DNA from: Larimichthys crocea
Lineage: Eukaryota; Chordata; Actinopteri; Sciaenidae
DNA length: 64,000 nucleotides
Reading direction: 5' to 3'
Assembly (NCBI RefSeq): GCF_000972845.2
Contig: NC_040016.1
Span: forward strand, 19,308,098-19,372,097
The notes below the pieces were generated by a model. The model saw nothing but the letters and a program-made list of their open reading frames with translations, searched no databases and was not told the DNA's origin. The stretch's first letter is position 1. Every line of letters begins with the position of its first letter. The position numbers and the translations under genes are program-made. Of the stretch, positions 1 to 12,083 are shown one piece after another.

Positions 1-139
1 TACGCAAGTAACTTTCACAGATTGCATTTTAGATAAGAAGGAGGTGCAACTGAACTCTCACAATGATGTCTTTAAACTTTGCCTCACTCACTGCACGTGT
101 GCAAAATGGACTGCATGCAACGTCTTTCTTTACAGGACA

Positions 140-1560
140 GGAACTTTCATGTGAGGTGAAAGCTTTGCAGTCATTGCTCTGTGTTTTCTCAGCTCTTTCA
201 AATAAACAGAAGGAAAGATTATTTCATGTTAATTTGCTGAATATGACTGAAACTGAGCTCTCTTACCTAAATAACTTCAGCAGGTTACATTCCCAATAAG
301 CAGGAGGTAGATCTTTGGAGCTGCAACTGTGCTCACAATGATATCCAAACCAAGGACTGACACACCTGCAAGGTGCACAACCCAGGTAATGAGGAGGAAG
401 AAAAGGACCTGGAAGAGACAATGAAAATGTCCATTGTCCAGAACTACAAAGAGAAGGCAGAGTCCTTTGCAGGAGTGGGCCAGGATGAAGGAGGAACAGC
501 AAAGAATGAGGAACGAAGAGAACGTGATGAAGATGAAGAATTACCGGTCTGTCGTACAAGAGTGGACCAGCAGAAAGTAGCAATTCCTCGGTAAGGGAAG
601 GTGGATGATCAGGAGGAGAAACAGTCTGCTGTCCAGGAGTAAAACAAGAGACAAGTGGAGAGAGGGAAAAGGCAGAAGACAGACGCAAGAGACAAACGAG
701 TCAGAAGCCAGCAGAGGGAGGAGAAGAAGGAGCGAGAGACACAGAAGAGTTCAAAGAAAGAGGGAAAGGGGAGAGGAAGGACAGAGCAAACCAGGAAAGA
801 AGAAGCTCCAAATGTCGGCCAGCTTTCAAAACTCAACACATGGTGGAGCAGGAGTTGCTGTAAGTGGAGCCACTGAGCGAGGACGAGGTCAGAGGTACAG
901 AGGTAGGCTGCAACTTATCCACTGTCATGCTGTCAATGTTCTGATGTGCACAAAATGCAGCTCGGTGTGCTTGTCGCTGGGACAGCCAGGTAACGTTGTG
1001 GTTTCTTAGTCAGGTGGTTGTTACATGGTGTTGGATGAAAGGCACTGATGACACGTTGTCTACAGTGCTCAACTGAAAACAAGTACAATACATTTCATTC
1101 AATGCATTCACATTTAATTGTGCCTCTGTCTACAGCTGAACGTCTCCACTACAACTTATTACTGACACCAGCAGGAAATGTATGTCCTCGTCCTCGTCCT
1201 CAACCTCAACCCCTAACCCTTCAGCGCCTGAACTGTCTCCTCTGCACCTGCTAATGTCCTCAGCCTCCTTCAGCGCCTGAACTGTCTCCTCTGCACATGG
1301 TTCTTGACAGCAGGAGCAAAGTAATGTCCTCAGCCTCCTCTGCACGTGATTGTTATGTGTTTCCAGGTAGTGGGGGTGGGAGTGTGTCTTCTTTTTCCGG
1401 GGTGGTGTTGCTGTTCTCCCTCGTTTCTTTCTCCACCGGCGGCAGTCAACTTGACAGTCAGGGAGGGCTTTGGTTCATTACTGCTAATTCATCAATAAAG
1501 AATCATTTTTTTGCAAACTTTGAAACTTTTGTGTGGCATCCTTTACATGTTGTGGACTGA
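140..1560. repeat. Upstream block, copy 1 (locally triplicated)
   Basis: This purine-rich block recurs, with many single-base gaps, at 1975-2535 (its left part, matching about 140-620) and at 4500-5298 (its right part, matching about 700-1560). Shared landmarks include the run around 160-180 (AAAGCTTTGCAGTCATTGCT) and the run GACAGCCAGGTAACGT near 980. No convincing spliced gene is seen. One minus-strand frame (280-540) is open and hydrophobic but has no start codon. I interpret the block as intergenic or upstream sequence that was assembled more than once. Confidence 0.7.
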
Positions 1561-1925
1561 TTGAGCCAGCATTAAGTCAAGTTAATTAATTTAACAGTGA
1601 TAATAGACAGCAGGAGTAAATGAATGTCCTCAGCCTCCTTCTGCACCTGAAATGTCTCGTCTGCACCTAAAACTTGCACGTGATTCTTGACAAAAACAGA
1701 CTGGATGACCCAGACAGTGATGCAAGGATCTGTGATACGTTAGATTTCATTTCAAGTCAACTCACTGAACATTTAAAGAAGTAGCCTCATCCTGTTAGCA
1801 CATAAAACGCACTCTGATCTAAACTAACCTCAATGATGTAAAAGAAAAAAGACAGCACAGGCTGTGACAGGAGATACAGAGAGAGAGAAACAAGTCGATC
1901 TTCATTTTAAAAATCCACAGTCACT
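1551..1925. repeat. Segment repeated at 11716-12083 (join between true and duplicated sequence)
   Basis: Starting at TGTGGACTGATTGAGCCAGC, this segment is nearly identical to 11716-12083. After it the two copies diverge: here it runs into a repeat of the upstream block, and at 12083 it runs into sequence leading to the intact mxra8 gene. The simplest reading is that the correct order joins 1-1925 directly to 12083 onward and that 1926-11715 is extra sequence. Confidence 0.65.
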
Positions 1926-1974
1926 TTTTAGTAAAATGTATAGAAGAGAATAGTAAAAGGAAAATAGTTACAGG

Positions 1975-2535
1975 AACTAGGAACTTCCTGGAGTTGAAAG
2001 CTTTGCAGTCATTGCTTCTGTGTTGTTCTCAGCTCTAATTCAAATAACAGAAGGAAGAATGATGTTCTCATGTTAATTTTGCTTGAATATGACGTGAACT
2101 GAAGCACTCTACCTAAATAACTTCAGCAGGTACATTCCCAATAAAGCAGGAGGTAAGAATCTGTTGAGCTGCAACTGTGGCTCACAATGATATCCAAACC
2201 AAGGACTGACACACCTGAAGTTGCACAACCCAGGTAATTGAGGAGGAAGAAAGGACCTGGAGAGACAATGAAAAATGTCCATTAGTCCACAACTAACAAA
2301 GAGAAGGCAGAGTCCTTTGGGCAGGAGGGGGCCAGGAGGAAGGAGAACAGCAGAAAGAATGAGGAACGAACAGAACGGATGAAGAATAGAAGAAAAATTA
2401 CCAGCCTGTCGTACAAGAGTGGTACAACAGACATAACTAATAGCAAAATTGCCTCGTAAGAAGTAAGGTGGATAAATCAGGAAGTAGAAAGCACCTGTAC
2501 TGCTGTCCAAGCGTAAAACATAAGACAAGAAAATG
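1975..2535. repeat. Upstream block, copy 2 (truncated, indel-rich)
   Basis: It aligns to about 140-620 with frequent single-base insertions and deletions, then breaks off into unrelated sequence near 2540. The density of one-base gaps compared with substitutions is typical of unpolished long reads. No gene is called. Confidence 0.65.
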
Positions 2536-2539
2536 GAGA

Positions 2540-3884
2540 GAGAGAGCAAAGAAAGACTAGAGACACACGAGAAATCAGAAGGGGAAGAAAGGAAGAAGAA
2601 GAGGATCCGGGAGGGAGTGGATTTGAAAAGCCACACCTGGCGGGGCCACATGTGTTCTAGGTGTCCCTTCATGCCTCTGCAACCGTTGCTTTTGTGGCTT
2701 GCTGCTGGCCAACTCAACAACCCCTGTAAAGCGTTACATACCAACGGAAAACAACCAGGTCTGTTTCCATGTTCTTTCAAAACAAAATAAAGATTAAGTA
2801 AAAGGATCTAAAAAAACAGAAATTTCACACCATGTATTGACCCAACTGTGCGGCAAAAAGACAAACTGACAACAACAATGAGGGAACATGGAAGATGAGG
2901 GATCAATATGAATGCCCGGGTGATGGACATGCCGATGCACAGTGATATTACAACACAAAACCAACACCAGAAAAAACATCTTGTCTAGTTGAGATCAGTT
3001 TTTATTTTATTACAATGTAGCACACACAAAATAACAGGGAGGGGGTAGGGTAAGAAGACCATAATGACTGTTAATATTGAAGGATGCCAGTTCTTTCTAT
3101 GTTCTGCTGTGAAGTTAGAGGAATGTACACAACCACTACAAACAAGGCTTTCGTTTCTGTGAAAACCCTAGTCCATTTTATTTTTTATTTTTTTTTATTA
3201 TTTTTAAACAAAGGAAGGGAGGTGGTGTTGGTAAGAAACATAAATGACTGGTAATTAAATGCCAGTTTCTTTTCTGTGATTTAGATGGAGACAACCACTC
3301 AAACAAAAGAGGCTTTGTTTTCTTTGAAACGTCCATTTTTTAAACGCAGTAATGTTTATAAAAGGGCAACAAATCTGCAATATGGGGTCGCTTTCTCTTT
3401 TTTCCTGTTTCTGTCCAAAAAAATTAAACCTTTTAATGTAATCCAAGCAATTCAAAATGCAGAAGCATTTAACGTAAACCGCAGGTCTGGGGGATTCTGT
3501 GCTGGATCGCAGTAACCTGGCTTATCGATGATCTGTTTCTGCTGTATCTGTTCTGTTTGTCAAGTTGCTTCACAAACTTCACAAGAAGAAGGACTGATTA
3601 ATCGGCAGCAACAATGTTTGGCTTGTGGCCTAGTGTGGCAGTGTTTTTTTTTGAAATGCATATTTATAACTAAGGTTCAGGAACCTGAACAGTCAAAGAA
3701 CTGCGAAAAAAGCCATTAAAAAATATTCTGCCGCAACCACAGATGAATTGGCTTTGAAATGGAAGCCTAAAATCGGTGAATATGCTGCTGCTCCCCCAAG
3801 CCTTGGTGCTGTCCAGGCAAACAGTTTAATTACAGTATGGTTCAAACCCAGCTGTCCCTCAATCTTTTTTTTTTTTTTTTTCTT

Positions 3885-3915
<31 letters not shown>

Positions 3916-4499
3916 GTCATTATTAGCACAACGGGCTGACTGGTGGTCCATAGCAACTCAACTTTCTTCTCTGGTATGTGAGAGGAAAATAAGATGAGCT
4001 CCGTCTGTTCCTGTTGTGTGAGGAAAGTGGCACAGTGCGTAATCTGCCACAGGCCCTCCTCACCTCTAATGAAGCTGTGAAGAGCCCTTTTAAAATTAGG
4101 GCAGGGGCTGGGGTCGATGCCTCGCTCCCGTCTCCTTCTTTCAAGTAGAAGAAAGGATTGCTCCCGTCTCAACAACTGCCAATGATGGGGTGCGTGGCGG
4201 TGGACACACGCCCACTTTTCAAATTCAACGGTCCGCAGTCAAATACGAAAGAGAGTAGGAGGAGGTTGAAAGAGTGGGGGAAACTAGGTTTAATGCAGAT
4301 GTTGCCCTCTTGAATCCAGATGTGAGATTGTCACAGCTCTCTGCCGCTTGGGAAGGTACTTAATTATAATCCAGAGGCAATGTGAGGCAAGTGTCCACCA
4401 GCTTAACGAAGATACCTTTCTGATAGGAGGGCACTCATACTTTCTTGGTGTAGACTCCGCTGGTTATTGAACGCACAAAAAGCCATTGTGCCCATGCGA
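2540..4499. other. Stretch without a supported gene
   Basis: This segment holds AT-rich and simple sequence, including a poly-T tract at about 3865-3916, and several short open frames with no recognisable family or splice structure. I see nothing in it that supports a gene. Confidence 0.5.
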
Positions 4500-5298
4500 G
4501 GAAAGGTTAGCAGCCCTAGCAGAGGGAGGAGAAGAAGGACGAGAAGAGTAAAAGAAAGAGGGAAAGAGGAAGGAAGGACAGAGCAAACCAGGAAAGAAGA
4601 AGCTCCAATGTCGGCCAGCTTTCAAAGCTGAACACATGGTGGAGCAGGAGTTGCTGTAGTGGAGCACTGAGCGAGGACGAGGTCAGAGGTACAGAGGTAG
4701 GCTGCAACTTATCCACTGTCATGCTGTCAATGTTCTGATGTGCACAAAATGCAGCTCGGTGTGCTTGTCGCTGGGACAGCCAGGTAACGTGGTGGTTTCT
4801 TAGTCAGGTGGTTTGTTACATGGTGTTGGATGAAAGGCACTGATGACACGTTGTCTACAGTGCTCAACTGAAAACAAGTACAATACATTTCATTCAATGC
4901 ATTCACATTTAATGTGCCTCTGTCTACAGCTGAACGTCTCCACTAACAACTATTACTGACACCAGCAGGAAATGTATGTCCTCGTCCTCAACCTCACCCC
5001 TAACCCTTCAGCGACCTGAACTGTCTCCTCTGCACATGGTTTCTTGACAGCAGGAGCAAAGTAATGTCCTCAGCCTCCTCTGCACGTGATTGTATGTGTT
5101 CCAGGTAGTGGGGTGGGAGTGTGTCTTCTTTTTCTGGGGGGTGTTGCTGTTCTCCCTCGTTCTTCCTCCACCGGCGGCAGTCAATTGACAGTCAGGGAGG
5201 GCTTGGTTCATTACGGCTAATCATCAATAAAGAATCATTTTTTTGCAAACTTTGAAACTTTTGTGTGGCGTCCTTTACATGTTGTGGACTGATTGGAG
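4500..5298. repeat. Upstream block, copy 3, ending at an assembly gap
   Basis: It aligns to about 700-1560, including the GACAGCCAGGTAACGT landmark and the CATCAATAAAGAATC landmark, and stops at the run of Ns. Its abrupt end at the gap supports a gap-filling or haplotype problem rather than a biological triplication. Confidence 0.65.
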
Positions 5299-5308
5299 NN
5301 NNNNNNNN
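5299..5308. other. Assembly gap (10 Ns)
   Basis: Ten consecutive N bases mark a join of unknown size between two assembled pieces. The sequence on both sides is duplicated elsewhere in the window. Confidence 0.99.
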
Positions 5309-6103
5309 ACAACACGTGACACGTTGCAAAAAAAAAAATAAAAAAACACACCTGCAATGATGCAGGAAATCCTGATAATAACTGGAACAGCCACTGGGGT
5401 CGTGTTTGAGCTGTACGGAGCTGCAGACACTGAGTCCTTTTGTTTTCATAAAACGTCATGTTGTATTTTAAAATGTTTATATGTGGACAGGTTGCAGTGT
5501 TGAGGACTCATTCATATTAGTCCATTTTTTTTCACACATTTCTTCATTTTCCCTCAATTATTTTCACTTAAAGTTGAAGTTTAGGACTCAATGCTTAAAA
5601 TAAAATATAATTCACATGGGCCTGTGTTGTTTTTCTGTAGGAATGCATTTAATTATTAAAAGTAAGTGAAGTGGAAGTATAAAAGAGCAAAAGTGTCTGA
5701 TGTGTCATTAAACTTAATCAAATCCATTTTGTTGGGATGAACGGACACTTGAATTTATGTCTGTGTGTCGAAGCCAAGGGAAATAAAGTTAATTAAGTGA
5801 GAGAAAAAGAGAATCATTCACAGCTTGTACTCACAAATCAGATCTGTTGACAAGTGTTCTTAACTTAAGATTTGGGATTTAGAGGAGGGGATGAGCCTGT
5901 GCGGGCTCGGCGGTGTCGAGTTTCATTTCCCGGGTGGGATCAGTTCAGGTTTGGTTCAGTCTGAAGCCCTAACGTGGCCTCTCTCGAGATCTGACCAAAC
6001 CAAGTCCTGTGCTGCGTGCGGATGGATACCAGACCTTACCGTCCTCCTCTCAGCTTCTCTCAGGTGTGCAGCCTTGACCAGGACCCCCCATCAACACTGT
6101 CGA

Positions 6104-9100
6104 CATGAGGTAAACAGGGGACGTCATCCTGCAGGCTCTCCTCCTGATCCACAGTAAGTAAGCTGGGCTTTTTGTCTTTGCACCTCATGTGCATTTAAAA
6201 AGAGCTTTAAGACGAAAATCTGCACTCTCCCTGATTAATTCGATTAAAATCTGGTTGTTTTATTCCCTAAATGTCTGTTTTTAAATAAATCACTAAGCTA
6301 TTTTAAAGTGTTTGTCTTATTTCCCATTTTTTGACCTGTAGAGACAGAAATCTATCACGATTGTGTTCAGACTAATATTAAAGCCAACCTCTGTCCACCT
6401 CATCACACATTCACACACAAACACATTCCTGTCAGATGAGTTTTCCTGAGTCAGTGTTAAAACAGTGAGGGCAGCACATTTTTCAATTTAGTCAGACGAC
6501 GAAGAGACTGTTGTTTTTAATAAGTATGTTTAGTTTAAAGTTTGCTACTTTATGGATTTATCCATGGATTGAACAAACCTGTGTACAGCTGTGGTGTAAT
6601 GTGGCTTCAGAGACCCTAACCCTTTCCAACACAACATGCAGTGGCAGTCTGACGGGTCTGTTAAAGTTATTCCGTTTTATTTCAGTCCCTGTGGTCTGCC
6701 TCTTCACTGCGGTATGTTTCTCTCGGTGTGTGTGTGTGTGTGTGTGTGTGTGATTCAGATCTATGCATTTCTACTCATGGATTAGTCAGTGCTGAATGTC
6801 TGGTGTAAAACTCAACACCGTCTCTTTGTCCCTCATGTCTGGTCAGTCTGGAGCAGCAGCAGTGTGGTGGTGGCAGGGTATAATGTGAGCGCCCCGCTGG
6901 GTCGAGCGTGGGCTGCGTGTGTGTGGAGGTCGCATGTGTGGACGAGGGACAGGGTGAGGGACAGACAGAGGGTGGTCCACTGGGATATGTACCGGCCCCG
7001 TCCAGAAGATACCAGGGAGAGGGTGCTGGACATGTTCTCCGCTGGGGACCAGAGGATCTACAACTCCTACAATCACAGGGCGGGTCGGCCTCAGCCCAAC
7101 AGCCTTCAAGGATGGAAACTTCTCCCTGGTCATCAAAGGTCACGCTCACTGTCTTGTTTTTTGTTTCTTCTAATACTTGTTAGCCACAGTAATACATTTG
7201 GAAAGGATTCAGTCGATGGAATCCCAGAGGAAATCCCATCCCATTATAATTTATGTCTCCACATCTTTTAGGGTGGACAGCAGCTCTTTCAAGTCCAAGT
7301 TCACAGCGAGTTCATTCCTTAGGCTTATTAAAATGTCATTTGGTTATGGTTTAGAGTATTTTCTATGAAATTGGACTTACGCGGTGTCCTGTCAGTAAAA
7401 CAAGGGCAGGTTTGTTTTGTGCTCCATGTAGGATTACTGGGACACTGAGCTAATTTCCTCCCAAAATGTTTCAACCTAGTTGTTTTAAGGCCGTTTCTAG
7501 CTGTTGGGGGCCCCTATTTTTACCCTAACACAATAAAACCCTGACACCCCCCATCCACTTCCAATGCAATGTTGAAACTACAACCTTTCACATAACAACG
7601 TAGAAATGGTTTTTATTCTAGAGAAAAAATGAAATTGCGCCTATAGAAGAAGAAGCTGGTTTCATGTCCACCTTATCACATTTCTGCTTTTTGTGTGTGT
7701 GTGTCTGCGAGATGTGACGAGATGAATGACGAGGTCTGTACTCTTGTAACCTCCACCATCACTACTGCCACCTGTACGAGACAGTCAGAGTACGCTCAAC
7801 ATCACTAAGTCCGTATGTGTCACCTGTTCCCAAAAATTGGTTTCTCTTCTTACACAAAGCGACTTTAAAGCATTTTGTCTCTTTTATGCACATTCATGAT
7901 AAAGGCCGTAAAGAGCAGCGCTTCTGGGACGGACAGAAGGCGGTGTTCGTGGTGCTGCTTGGCAGACTGTGGTGCTGCCGTGCATCAACAGACGTAATGT
8001 GTGGACGGACTGGAGCAACGAGGAGGAAGACACGCAGGTGTGTTCAGTCATGCATGAGCTTGTATCTCCATAATATGGATTATGCTATACCGACTGAACC
8101 TTCTGCACCTTGGTGGCTTCCAGGTGGTGCATTGGGACCGTCAGTCGCCCGGCATCCGCCACGACCGAGCCGACCGTCTGGTGGATCTGTTCGCCTCTGG
8201 AGAACAGCGGCTGAGCTACGGGCCACTGTTCCTCCAGAGGAAGATGAACATCAGCAACCAAGCCTTCTCCAGGGAGACTTTTCTCGACCAATTCTGACCT
8301 GCCGGTGTGTGAAGTTAATGTAGCAGGAATCACGGCAGGAGCTTGTCGAGCTTCAGTACGCGTAGTAAAAATATACTGCCATGGCAAGAGGGTAGACTTC
8401 CTTACTCAAATGTGTGCGCTTTGGATAGTGTGTTTACATGTTTACGGGGTTTCCAGAACACATGGAAGTTTCATTAGTGTCCAGTCAAAGTTTTTTATTC
8501 CACTGGGGGGTGAGGTTGGCAGAAGGTGAGCAATCACAGCAACAACAGCAGTCCCCCTCTGTGTCATCTGTAGTAACAAGCAGCAAGTCTATTTTAGAAT
8601 CTCAAGGGTCCCAGCATGTTTGACGGGGCTCATAAATCAGAAAATTTAGGTTAAACGCTGGCTCGGGAGGCCCGGGGCTTAAGACCCCCGCTGTGGATCT
8701 GGGCCAGCTTTCCAGACAGCTCCCGCCAACGCTGAGCTGACGACGGTCCAATCTTGTTCTTTGTTTGTGTTTAAACGTTTACTGAGCTCTAACGTAACAC
8801 AAGATCTATATTCATGACAAGACAGCGACAGATCACTTCTCCGCTCTGTCTGTATATCAAAATCTTTAAAGAAGACTCGGTGTTACCGTTTATCAAACGT
8901 GGTGTGTGCCAAGCTTCAAAGCTGTTGGCAGTCAGTGTCATTAATTCTTGAAAGCATATCCAACATTTACTGGAATGTAAGTTTGTTTGAATTAAGGCAC
9001 GCACCCCTGAGAGAGGAGACATTAAGGGTGTGGATTACTGATGTGAAACAAATCCAAACCACACACCAGAGAGTAATAACTCGATTTAGCTGCCGTCTTG

Positions 9101-9361
9101 TGTTACTGTGCACAGTGTTTTTTTGCTGTACATTGGATTACAGATAATTTCATACAGCTACATGTGGCGTGTGTGGGGTGTGTGTGTGTGTGTTGTGTGT
9201 GTGTGTTGCATTCAAAACACAGATCACAGACCAGGGATGTATTCCTGCCACCTCCACCACCATTACTGCGGTCTGCACGAGGAAGAGAGTTTCAAGTCAC
9301 AGTGGAACCACCAGTGATTCAGACCACCCTGCCAGCAAAGCTCTGCCCAGTGAGGACAAAG
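6104..9361 (+). pseudogene. mxra8: Broken copy of the mxra8 extracellular exons (probable false duplication)
   Basis: Seven exon equivalents of mxra8 can be followed at about 6104-6153, 6686-6711, 6836-7138, 7711-7808, 7904-8037, 8125-8298 and 9223-9361. Each is damaged relative to the copy starting at 12913. The signal-peptide exon has lost a base just after the ATG. The second exon has lost the A of its GCAG|GT end. The third-exon acceptor lacks its final G. The stretch around the first Ig cysteine (near 6905) has lost several bases. The first half of the second Ig domain lacks part of the AGTACTGTG stretch. The intronic sequence is equally riddled with single-base gaps. Real pseudogene decay would add substitutions, and these are few, so I favour raw long-read or alternate-haplotype sequence inserted in tandem. 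A recent tandem duplication remains possible. Confidence 0.75.
6725..6752. repeat. (GT)n microsatellite in copy A; shorter in copy B (13555-13574)
   Basis: A pure GT run just after the second mxra8 exon equivalent. The corresponding tract in copy B is shorter. Other GT/CA length differences between the copies lie at 9175-9208 versus 16018-16069, 9364-9394 versus 16229-16261 and 10203-10257 versus 17037-17092. Confidence 0.9.
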
Positions 9362-10201
9362 GTAACAACACACACACACACACACACACACACACCACAC
9401 ACCACACAGATCTCCTGCTCTAGTTATCAGTCAGTGTGAGTGCCTTAGCAGACCGGATGTTTATGACTTAGTGGACTTGTGGTTTTTTTAAACTATCATG
9501 TGTTCCAATTGGAGAGAGGGGGAAAAAAAAGTCACTGCGCACACATCTGCTCTTTTCTTCACTCCGTCTCACGTTGGTTTGTCTTTGTTCGTCTGTGTGT
9601 GTCTCAGACTCTCCAAAGAGCAAAGTAACAGCAGAGGATGAAGAGATGAGAGGAGCAGGGTGGGAAAGAAAGAAAAAACCCCTTCATATTTTCTGAAGTT
9701 TCTTTTTGTTTCATGAGAGTTTTTTCTTGCACCCGTCAGCTTGTCTGACGCCAGACCCCTTTTTTAAAAACACCCCACTCCCACTCAACCTCTACAAACA
9801 TCACACTTATCGACTTCACCTTCTTCTCAACACAGTTTTTTCATTTACAGCGCTGATTAACACTTTGTGTTTAGTGATATCCACTTTCTTTTCTGCTTCT
9901 CTTTCTCAAGAGCCTGCTTTTCATTCTCGGTGGCCCTGCCCTTAAAAATCCCTTTCTCTGTCTGCACATTAGAAAGAGAAAGGAAAGAAGAAAAAAAAAG
10001 AAGTAAAATAAAGAAAGAAGAGAGGACGGGCAGTTGGCCATGCCAGATGCCTACCTCAAATTCTTGAAGAATAGAGAGAGTTTCTGGTGCAAACGTGTCT
10101 GTGTTTCATAGGTAACTGAGCAAGCCGATAATGGCAGATGTATCAATGTGGGAAAATCATTGAGAGAGTTTTAGAAATGAGGAAATGCCTGTGGTCGAGT
10201 T

Positions 10202-10242
<41 letters not shown>

Positions 10243-11499
10243 TGTGTGTGTGTTGTGTGCAGCGTGGCAAGTCCGATCTCATTTCAATGGAATCTCTCGG
10301 ATACAGTCTTGGACTGAAGTCCAGCTCTGCCACACGATTAATCCTCACTCCCGGAGCTGTAATAATACAGTAGGACTGCACCATGGGATTTAACTGCTTA
10401 GAAACAAGACGCATAACTGGTTTCACCAGTTTCTTTCCTTGTGCCTCTCCAAGCCAGGGAAGTTATTCAGCCTTCTTATCTGCTCCTGTTTTGCCCTCGC
10501 AGACTGTCTGCTTGCCTGTTGACTTTGGCCCTCCTCTGACTTCTTCCCCCACTTCCATCTCCCCTTCGTTCTGTTTCTTGCCTCCTTTGAGGACCCCCCT
10601 CCTCCTCTACCGCGATCTCACACTTTCTTTTTAAAGAAAGAGAGACTCTTTTTGGTACAGTTTATAGCGATAAGGACAGAGAAGTTTGCTTCGTCTGCGC
10701 TGCAGCTGGCACGCAGACGGAAGACGGACTGATAAAGGGTTAATGAGCCAGGAGGAGATATGCAAAGAGAGAAGAAAGGTCGAGGAGTCTGTTGATGAAA
10801 CAGCAGAGAAAAGATGTAGGTCAAGCCTCCTCCCCTCCCATCGGTTAGTAGTTATTTCTCGAGCAGTTTTGGAGCGGAGCGGACGGGGCAGGCCAGTCTA
10901 CACACAACACACACATGTTCCCCAGCGGGCACCGAGTCCGAAGAAAAAATGGCCTGAAAACAAACAACAAGGATCAGAGGAGTTTCTAATGTAAATGAAC
11001 ATGTTGTTTTCATGTACGCCGCAGCTGTGTATGTTTGGAAGCTGGTGTTTTGGGATCGCCGGCGAGTCTTTTCTAACTTAATTCTGCCTCTGGAGGAAAC
11101 ATCTCAATGTCCCTTCCTCTCCCTTGGCTGTCCTCCTCTGTTCCCCCCCCGCTCTGTCCTTCCTTCATTCCTCTTCCTCCTCACCTTCTCTTCGGTTTTA
11201 CTGCCAGGAAAGTAAATCACAGCATGACTTTTTTTTGTCTGTATCTCTTCGGCTCAAATAGTTGAGTCTGGGTCCACAGCTGCTCTCTTGCACTTTTTTT
11301 TTTTTTTAATGAAGCAAAATGAAACCAGGCTTCTCAGCCCTCTTCAGAACGCCACATGTCACCTAATGCTGAACGGATAATTATTTCTCACTGCCACTGG
11401 AAATTGTGTTAGCACCTTTATTTTACAGCCAGGAAATGTCACCGCAGTAAAAAAAATAAATAATAAAAAGGTGCAAGGTGTTGAGCTCACGTGCACATC

Positions 11500-11715
11500 A
11501 ATGTAACGCGGTTGGGTGGGTGTAATGTGGTGTACCCGTTTAGGTTATTCTACGGCGGTCTACCGGGGGTAGGGGGGGGTTCGGTTAGTAGCTACTTGGT
11601 GTGTTGTAAGTGTGTTTTTGTTTGTAGGGTTTTACTATAATGTAGAAGTAGGATAAAAAGACTCAAGGATATAAACAACTTTCTTCCTCTGCCATCGACC
11701 ACAACGCGCAGACTG
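11500..11715. other. Unmatched low-complexity junction between duplication copies
   Basis: About 215 bases, rich in GT and G runs, separate the end of copy A from the repeat of 1551-1925. They have no counterpart at the same place in copy B, which continues at 18345 into normal-looking intron. The content resembles the low-quality end of a long read rather than a genuine element, with no target-site duplication or inverted repeat visible. Confidence 0.5.
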
Positions 11716-12083
11716 TGGACTGATTGAGCCAGCATTAAGTCAAGTTAATTAATTTAACAGTGATAATAGACAGCAGGAGTAAATGAATGTCCTCAGCCTC
11801 CTTCTGCACCTGAAATGTCTCGTCTGCACCTAAAACTTGCACGTGATTCTTGACAAAAACAGACTGGATGACCCAGACAGTGATGCAAGGATCTGTGATT
11901 ATCGTTATATTTCATTTCAAGTCAACTCACTGAACATTTAAAGAAGTAGTGTCATCCTGTTAGCACATAAAACGCACTCTGATCTAAACTAACTCAATGA
12001 TGTAAAAGAAAAAAGACAGCACAGGCTGTGACAGGAGACACAGAGACAGAGAAACAAGTCAATCTTCATTTTAAAAATCCACA

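Larger units (their letters stand above)
5309..11500. repeat. Large direct duplication, copy A (error-rich)
   Basis: About 6.2 kb that matches 12090-18345 almost base for base over exons, introns and microsatellites. The differences are dominated by one-base gains and losses and by different GT/CA repeat lengths. It carries only the extracellular-domain exons of mxra8. The transmembrane and cytoplasmic exons occur once, after copy B. Confidence 0.85.

Noticed and set aside
2109..2780. A 223-codon open frame on the minus strand
   Set aside because: It crosses an indel-rich repeat and low-complexity pyrimidine-rich sequence, has no family resemblance and is not open in the related copy at 140-690.
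9098..9439. Several overlapping frames rich in Cys-Val or His-Thr
   Set aside because: They are translations of GT/CA microsatellites around mxra8 exon 7 equivalents.
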